Source: Romeriopsis navalis LEGE 11480
GTDB taxonomy: Bacteria; Cyanobacteriota; Cyanobacteriia; Leptolyngbyales; Leptolyngbyaceae
NCBI RefSeq assembly: GCF_015207035.1
Contig: NZ_JADEXQ010000064.1
Location: forward strand, 1 to 35,748
DNA length: 35,748 bases
Direction of reading: 5' to 3'
Part shown: positions 32,641 to 35,748 of the stretch, in pieces
How positions within the stretch are numbered: the first letter of the stretch is position 1
Layout of the letters: each line of letters starts with the position of its first letter
Notes under the pieces: generated by a model
Databases searched by the model: none
Told to the model about the DNA's origin: nothing
Seen by the model: only the letters and a program-made list of their open reading frames with translations
Made by a program: the position numbers and the translations under genes

Positions 32641-32680
32641 AAAAGTAAATCTCCTCTGACTTGGCTGGAGGAGATTTACA
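32641..32680 (-). terminator. Rho-independent terminator of the bilin lyase gene
   Basis: GTAAATCTCCTC (32646-32657) pairs perfectly with GAGGAGATTTAC (32669-32680), a 12-bp stem with an 11-nt loop. On the minus strand it is followed by five Ts. It lies 31 nt beyond the stop of the lyase gene. It may also limit read-through from the PEP-CTERM gene on the other strand. Confidence 0.88.
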
Positions 32681-32711
32681 ACATTACCGCCGCTGAGCAA
32701 TTGCACAAAAC

Positions 32712-33311
32712 TTACATTTCGGGAATCTCAGCGGAGAAATCATTCACTCGGGTGAAATGAAACGGCCCAGCGATCGACCCCCAAATCCGTTCGTCTGTCT
32801 CTAAGTCACGGCCCCGATCGAGGCTCATCAGCGTTTGACCTTGATCGAGCACATCAAATTCATTATCAAGGTAGGTCTTCTGACCTTTACGTTCGACTAA
32901 ACATTGCTTACCCGGTTCAACCCGGCCTTTAAACCCACTGCCGGTCCACTCCACCACCATGCCGCAGCCGCATAGCGGTTCGAGATCATCGATCGTCAAG
33001 TTTTCCAGCTTCGACCGATCGCGGGCCGCCCCCCGAAACTGATCATCATCCTTGAGCTTGTAATGGGGAATGGCGATCTGCCCATCCACTTCTAAAAACT
33101 GCAACACCCGAATCCGGTAGGGCTGATCCTGGGCAAAATCGTAGGCTTGCTCCAGAAAAATTCCCTGACCGCCAAATACCGCCAATGGTAACGGCCGCAT
33201 ACACACTCGAATATGCGCGAAAAACGGCGGATTTTCAAACGCTTGCGCTTGGTTACTAAATTCACCGGCCATCCAATGGACCAGGGTGGTGATGTCAGTC
33301 GCGTGAGTCAT
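32712..33311 (-). CDS. cpcT: CpcT/CpeT family phycobiliprotein chromophore lyase
   Basis: A 199-residue protein. It starts with a helical segment TTLVHWMAGEFSNQAQA, followed by beta strands typical of the lipocalin-like T-type lyases: PYRIRVLQFL, LEPLCGCGMVVEWTGSGF, EPGKQCLVERKG, MSLDRGRDLETDERIWGS and AGPFHFTRV. T-type lyases attach phycocyanobilin to a cysteine of the beta subunit of phycocyanin (Cys155 position) or, for CpeT relatives, a bilin to phycoerythrin. Which of the two cannot be decided here. The ATG at 33311 fits the family length. It begins 20 nt after the stop of the phytase-like gene on the same strand, so the two are probably one operon, ended by a strong hairpin downstream. 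It acts in the cytoplasm during phycobilisome assembly. Confidence 0.9.
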   Translation of the reverse strand: MTHATDITTLVHWMAGEFSNQAQAFENPPFFAHIRVCMRPLPLAVFGGQGIFLEQAYDFAQDQPYRIRVLQFLEVDGQIAIPHYKLKDDDQFRGAARDRSKLENLTIDDLEPLCGCGMVVEWTGSGFKGRVEPGKQCLVERKGQKTYLDNEFDVLDQGQTLMSLDRGRDLETDERIWGSIAGPFHFTRVNDFSAEIPEM

Positions 33312-33330
33312 AGCAATAAGTTAGACGAAA

Positions 33331-34590
33331 CTATTTCTGAGGCCGCAGTCGAAACAACAAAAACTGTGTGACTTGATCTTCATCGAAGTTGTCATCGCTG
33401 ACAATCCATAGACTACGCGAACCATCCGCAAGCTTTGGCCCGAGGGTCATTCCTTCAACGTTATCGATCGTCACCCCCAAGGTCGATAAATCCAGCATCA
33501 ATCGTTTTTGCACCGGCGACCAGTCTTCCGGTAAACCTTGCAAACTCTCAAGCGTCTGGACATCCCGCGCCCCTGCAAAGGTGAACTGATAAATCTTGGC
33601 ATTAAATCCCGTTAGACCAAGCGATCGTTCTAAGGCAAAAAATCGACCGGCATTATCGATCGACAAAATATCCGACAAGCCATTCTCGATCGTGCCAATG
33701 GGTCCTGGATCCAGCTCATAAACGTATTCCCCCACCAAATCCGTCCGCCCCGAAATCAGCGCATAATGCATCATCCGCAGCCGATCTTTCGGTAACTCCG
33801 TCTGCTCATCCGCCGTCTCTGGGGGCAAAATTGTTTGGTCCTGCTCTAACGGATTTTCTACCGCAACAAAGATTCGAAAGAGGTCTGCGGTCGCATCCGT
33901 GTTGATCGCGAGGCTTTCAAACCCTTTATTGTTTTGGATGCCCAGGTCTTGATCATCTTTCTCCTGGGGCACATAGGTCGCAGGCAGGGGCAAAGATTTT
34001 AGCCACTTGCCAGTGGTTAAGTCGTATTCACTGACACTCGGGGGCAAGCCATTATCGGCATTCCCTTCACTGGCGATCAAAACGGTACCACGGGGCGATA
34101 GGACAATGCCTTCCGCATCAATTTTGCCGCGTTCGTAGGCCGCCCCATTTTGCGACTTCAGGGTCGTCGTGGCGATCACATCAATTTTTTGAATCCGGGA
34201 CTGTCCCGCTGAATCTTTGCCCATCTGGGGCTTTAGCGTATAGAAGCGTGCAGGGGCATAGTTACTTCGATCGTCAGACACCGCGTAGAACAGACCTTTT
34301 TGACGATCGTAGGCCAAACCCGATAGGCCACCCACATCCGGTGCAGCATTTTTGGGCAACGTGTAGCTATCGACAAATTCCAGAGCTACCGGCGCAAACA
34401 AGCGGCTTTCCGCTGAGACCTCGGGTAAACTACAGCCCGTCACCAGCAAACTTACAGCCAAACTTATTGCGAGTAGCGGCAGGAGGGCAAGTGATCGCCG
34501 CAATTTGCCCACAGGCGATAGGGGAATCCAGGCCAAAGCGCATTCTCGCCACAGGCGACGTAGACGAAAGCGGAGGGTATCCAGCAGCAT
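33331..34590 (-). CDS. Esterase-like/phytase-like family lipoprotein
   Basis: The protein has 419 residues from the ATG at 34590. The frame is open upstream to 34722 and the start is uncertain: no candidate (34719, 34632, 34590, or a GTG at 34512) has a clear Shine-Dalgarno sequence. The GTG would give the most compact lipoprotein signal (basic GKLRRS, hydrophobic core, lipobox LVTGC). After the lipidated Cys the body shows beta-propeller-like motifs of the 'esterase-like activity of phytase' family: GGLSGLAYD, FYAVSDDRSNYAPARFYTL, IDAEGIVLS, ASEGNADNG, GFESLAIN, DNVEGMTLG and SLWIVSDDNFDEDQ. Repeated Asp/Glu-rich loops could bind Ca. The activity of the family is not well proven. It is upstream of and probably co-transcribed with the bilin lyase. 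Confidence 0.85.
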   Translation of the reverse strand: MLLDTLRFRLRRLWRECALAWIPLSPVGKLRRSLALLPLLAISLAVSLLVTGCSLPEVSAESRLFAPVALEFVDSYTLPKNAAPDVGGLSGLAYDRQKGLFYAVSDDRSNYAPARFYTLKPQMGKDSAGQSRIQKIDVIATTTLKSQNGAAYERGKIDAEGIVLSPRGTVLIASEGNADNGLPPSVSEYDLTTGKWLKSLPLPATYVPQEKDDQDLGIQNNKGFESLAINTDATADLFRIFVAVENPLEQDQTILPPETADEQTELPKDRLRMMHYALISGRTDLVGEYVYELDPGPIGTIENGLSDILSIDNAGRFFALERSLGLTGFNAKIYQFTFAGARDVQTLESLQGLPEDWSPVQKRLMLDLSTLGVTIDNVEGMTLGPKLADGSRSLWIVSDDNFDEDQVTQFLLFRLRPQK

Positions 34591-34788
34591 GGCAATTGAG
34601 AAACCAGAAATTGTTTGCAAGTCTTTCTGCATCTTAACTTGAGGAAGTGATGTGCAGGCCAACTGTTCAACATGCGATTTTACAGAGCATTGGATTATTG
34701 CCCCGATTGAGGCAGTCATCAAAGTAAAACCATGAGTTCGTGAAGCCTAAGTCAATCGACATTAAATATCTTGAATATCTTGCTCACC

Positions 34789-34880
34789 GGGCTTCGACTT
34801 CGCTCAGCCCTCACACTTTGCCATGTCATAGACTCGCTAATTGAGCAGCACCTTAACTGGTTTCGGCTCCGCTCAACCAG
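34789..34880. repeat. Pair of related palindromic repeats
   Basis: Two hairpins share a 12-nt loop. Copy 1 (34789-34810) has stem GGGCT/AGCCC and loop TCGACTTCGCTC. Copy 2 (34857-34880) has stem CTGGTT/AACCAG and loop TCGGCTCCGCTC. Stem changes are compensated on the other side. This 'cttcgacttcgctca' type of palindrome is common in cyanobacterial intergenic DNA. The rest of the 250-nt gap shows no gene. Confidence 0.6.
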
Positions 34881-34972
34881 CACGATCGCCTAGTTCAGGC
34901 CACCAATCTTACAGTTCAACGATGTCACCACAAATAAATCGGTCGTCGCTCCAACACAATCAGCACTAAGGC

Positions 34973-35748
34973 TTATGGCCGAGACAGGCTGGGGCACAGT
35001 CGGCATCTAGTCCCTTCAATTTTTCCCACTCTCAGAGTTTCCAGATGAGGAAGTTTCGACAAAGGCATCAAATCATTGACTAAAGTTCCCCGCAAATCCA
35101 ATTCAACGAGGTTTTTAAGGCAAGCTAGTGGCTGAACATCCTTGACGGCACTATAGGGAATTGCCAACTTCTCTAGTCTTTGAAGTTTTTTCAATGGTGT
35201 CAAATCAGCAACCTTCAGGCCGGGAATTCGAAGCGATTTTAGGTAATTCATATTTTCCAAAAAAGCTAAACTTGTGATTTCCGATCCTGAAAAACTCAGC
35301 GATTCCAATTGACTAAGATGCGACAATTCAGTCAGATCACCTGATACATTCACACCGAGGAGATCTAGAGATTTCAGATTATCCAATTTGGCGAATGGCC
35401 CAATATCTTCTAGTTCATTCGCATTGAGATCAAGATGAGTTAATTTCTTTAGCTTAGTCAATGGTTTGATGTTGCGAATGTCAGCCGAAATAGTGAGATG
35501 CGTCAGGTTGCTCAACCGTGAAATCCCTTTCAAGTCAACATCACGCTTAAAGAGTACAAGTACATCTAAACGTTTCAATTTCTTCAGCGACATTAAAGGC
35601 CGAAAATCATCGAAAGTGCCTTGAAGTTTTATCGAGTCTATATTTTGCAGACGCTGGTTAGCCAATTTACAGTTAGAGGTATCAACAACCTTTAACATGC
35701 TCTGCACTATTTTTTTTGTGCCTTCAGGTAGTGCATCAACATTATTAC
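34973..35748 (-). CDS. Leucine-rich repeat protein (N-terminus outside window)
   Basis: The frame is open across the window edge: in-frame codons before the GTG at 35707 read ...ALPEGTKKIV and resemble the usual lead-in of cyanobacterial LRR proteins, so the start probably lies beyond 35748. About 258 residues are visible. After KVVDTSNCKLANQRLQNI come roughly nine or ten internalin-like repeats of about 22 residues (LxxLxxLxLxxNxLxDIxPL), for example LTKLKKLTHLDLNANELEDI. The C-terminus ends EGTRCRLCPSLSRP, with two Cys, close to the Cys-containing cap seen in such proteins. It is probably an exported or surface binding protein, but the signal peptide is not visible. Partner unknown. Confidence 0.85.
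   Translation of the reverse strand, partial: NNVDALPEGTKKIVQSMLKVVDTSNCKLANQRLQNIDSIKLQGTFDDFRPLMSLKKLKRLDVLVLFKRDVDLKGISRLSNLTHLTISADIRNIKPLTKLKKLTHLDLNANELEDIGPFAKLDNLKSLDLLGVNVSGDLTELSHLSQLESLSFSGSEITSLAFLENMNYLKSLRIPGLKVADLTPLKKLQRLEKLAIPYSAVKDVQPLACLKNLVELDLRGTLVNDLMPLSKLPHLETLRVGKIEGTRCRLCPSLSRP

Overview
The window comes from a cyanobacterium. Four things point that way. The HIP1 octamer GCGATCGC occurs about 16 times by eye, where roughly 0.5 would be expected by chance. There is a CpcT/CpeT-type phycobiliprotein lyase. There is a sqdB-sqdX sulfolipid pair and an NADPH-thioredoxin reductase fused to thioredoxin. Smaller cyanobacterial families (DUF2584, KGK, Pilin_GH-type pilin) support this. 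Genus cannot be fixed from the sequence. No tRNA, rRNA, transposase, phage gene or CRISPR array was seen.

Layout. (1) 1-10130, + strand: the 3' part of a giant secreted or surface protein gene, 3375 residues visible, open at the window edge. It runs from a Gly-rich beta-helix end through cadherin/Ig-like modules, a seven-blade propeller of 56-residue repeats, lectin-like modules and ten exact 333-bp Cadherin_3/CSPG-like repeats to C-terminal Ca-binding FG-GAP/VCBS repeats. A hairpin follows the stop. (2) 10.4-13.6 kb: a DUF2584 protein (-), a KGK-domain protein (+) and a rhomboid protease with a helical-repeat N-terminus (+). (3) 13.7-20.3 kb, all on the - strand: a SAM methyltransferase, a type IV pilin with a strong terminator, and two tandem TPR/GT41 (OGT/SPINDLY-like) glycosyltransferases. 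A third, divergent TPR/GT41 protein lies at 23.2-25.5 kb on +. (4) 20.7-23.0 kb, +: NTR-thioredoxin fusion and a DppC-type ABC permease. (5) 25.5-27.9 kb, -: sqdB-sqdX sulfoquinovosyl diacylglycerol pathway. (6) 28.2-31.1 kb, -: LemA and M48 membrane metalloprotease pair. (7) 31.6-32.5 kb, +: PEP-CTERM exported protein. (8) 32.7-34.7 kb, -: phytase-like lipoprotein followed by the bilin lyase. (9) 35.0 kb to the edge, -: a leucine-rich-repeat protein whose N-terminus lies outside the window.

How genes may work together. sqdB makes UDP-sulfoquinovose and sqdX transfers it to diacylglycerol. LemA and the M48 protease form a frequently paired membrane quality-control module. The most suggestive neighbourhood is the methyltransferase-pilin-GT41-GT41 run. 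GT41 enzymes modify Ser/Thr or Asn on proteins, and this pilin ends in a Ser/Thr/Ala/Pro-rich tail, so a dedicated pilin (or adhesin) modification locus is a reasonable but untested hypothesis. The giant repeat protein is a second plausible target of surface modification, but nothing in the sequence links them directly.
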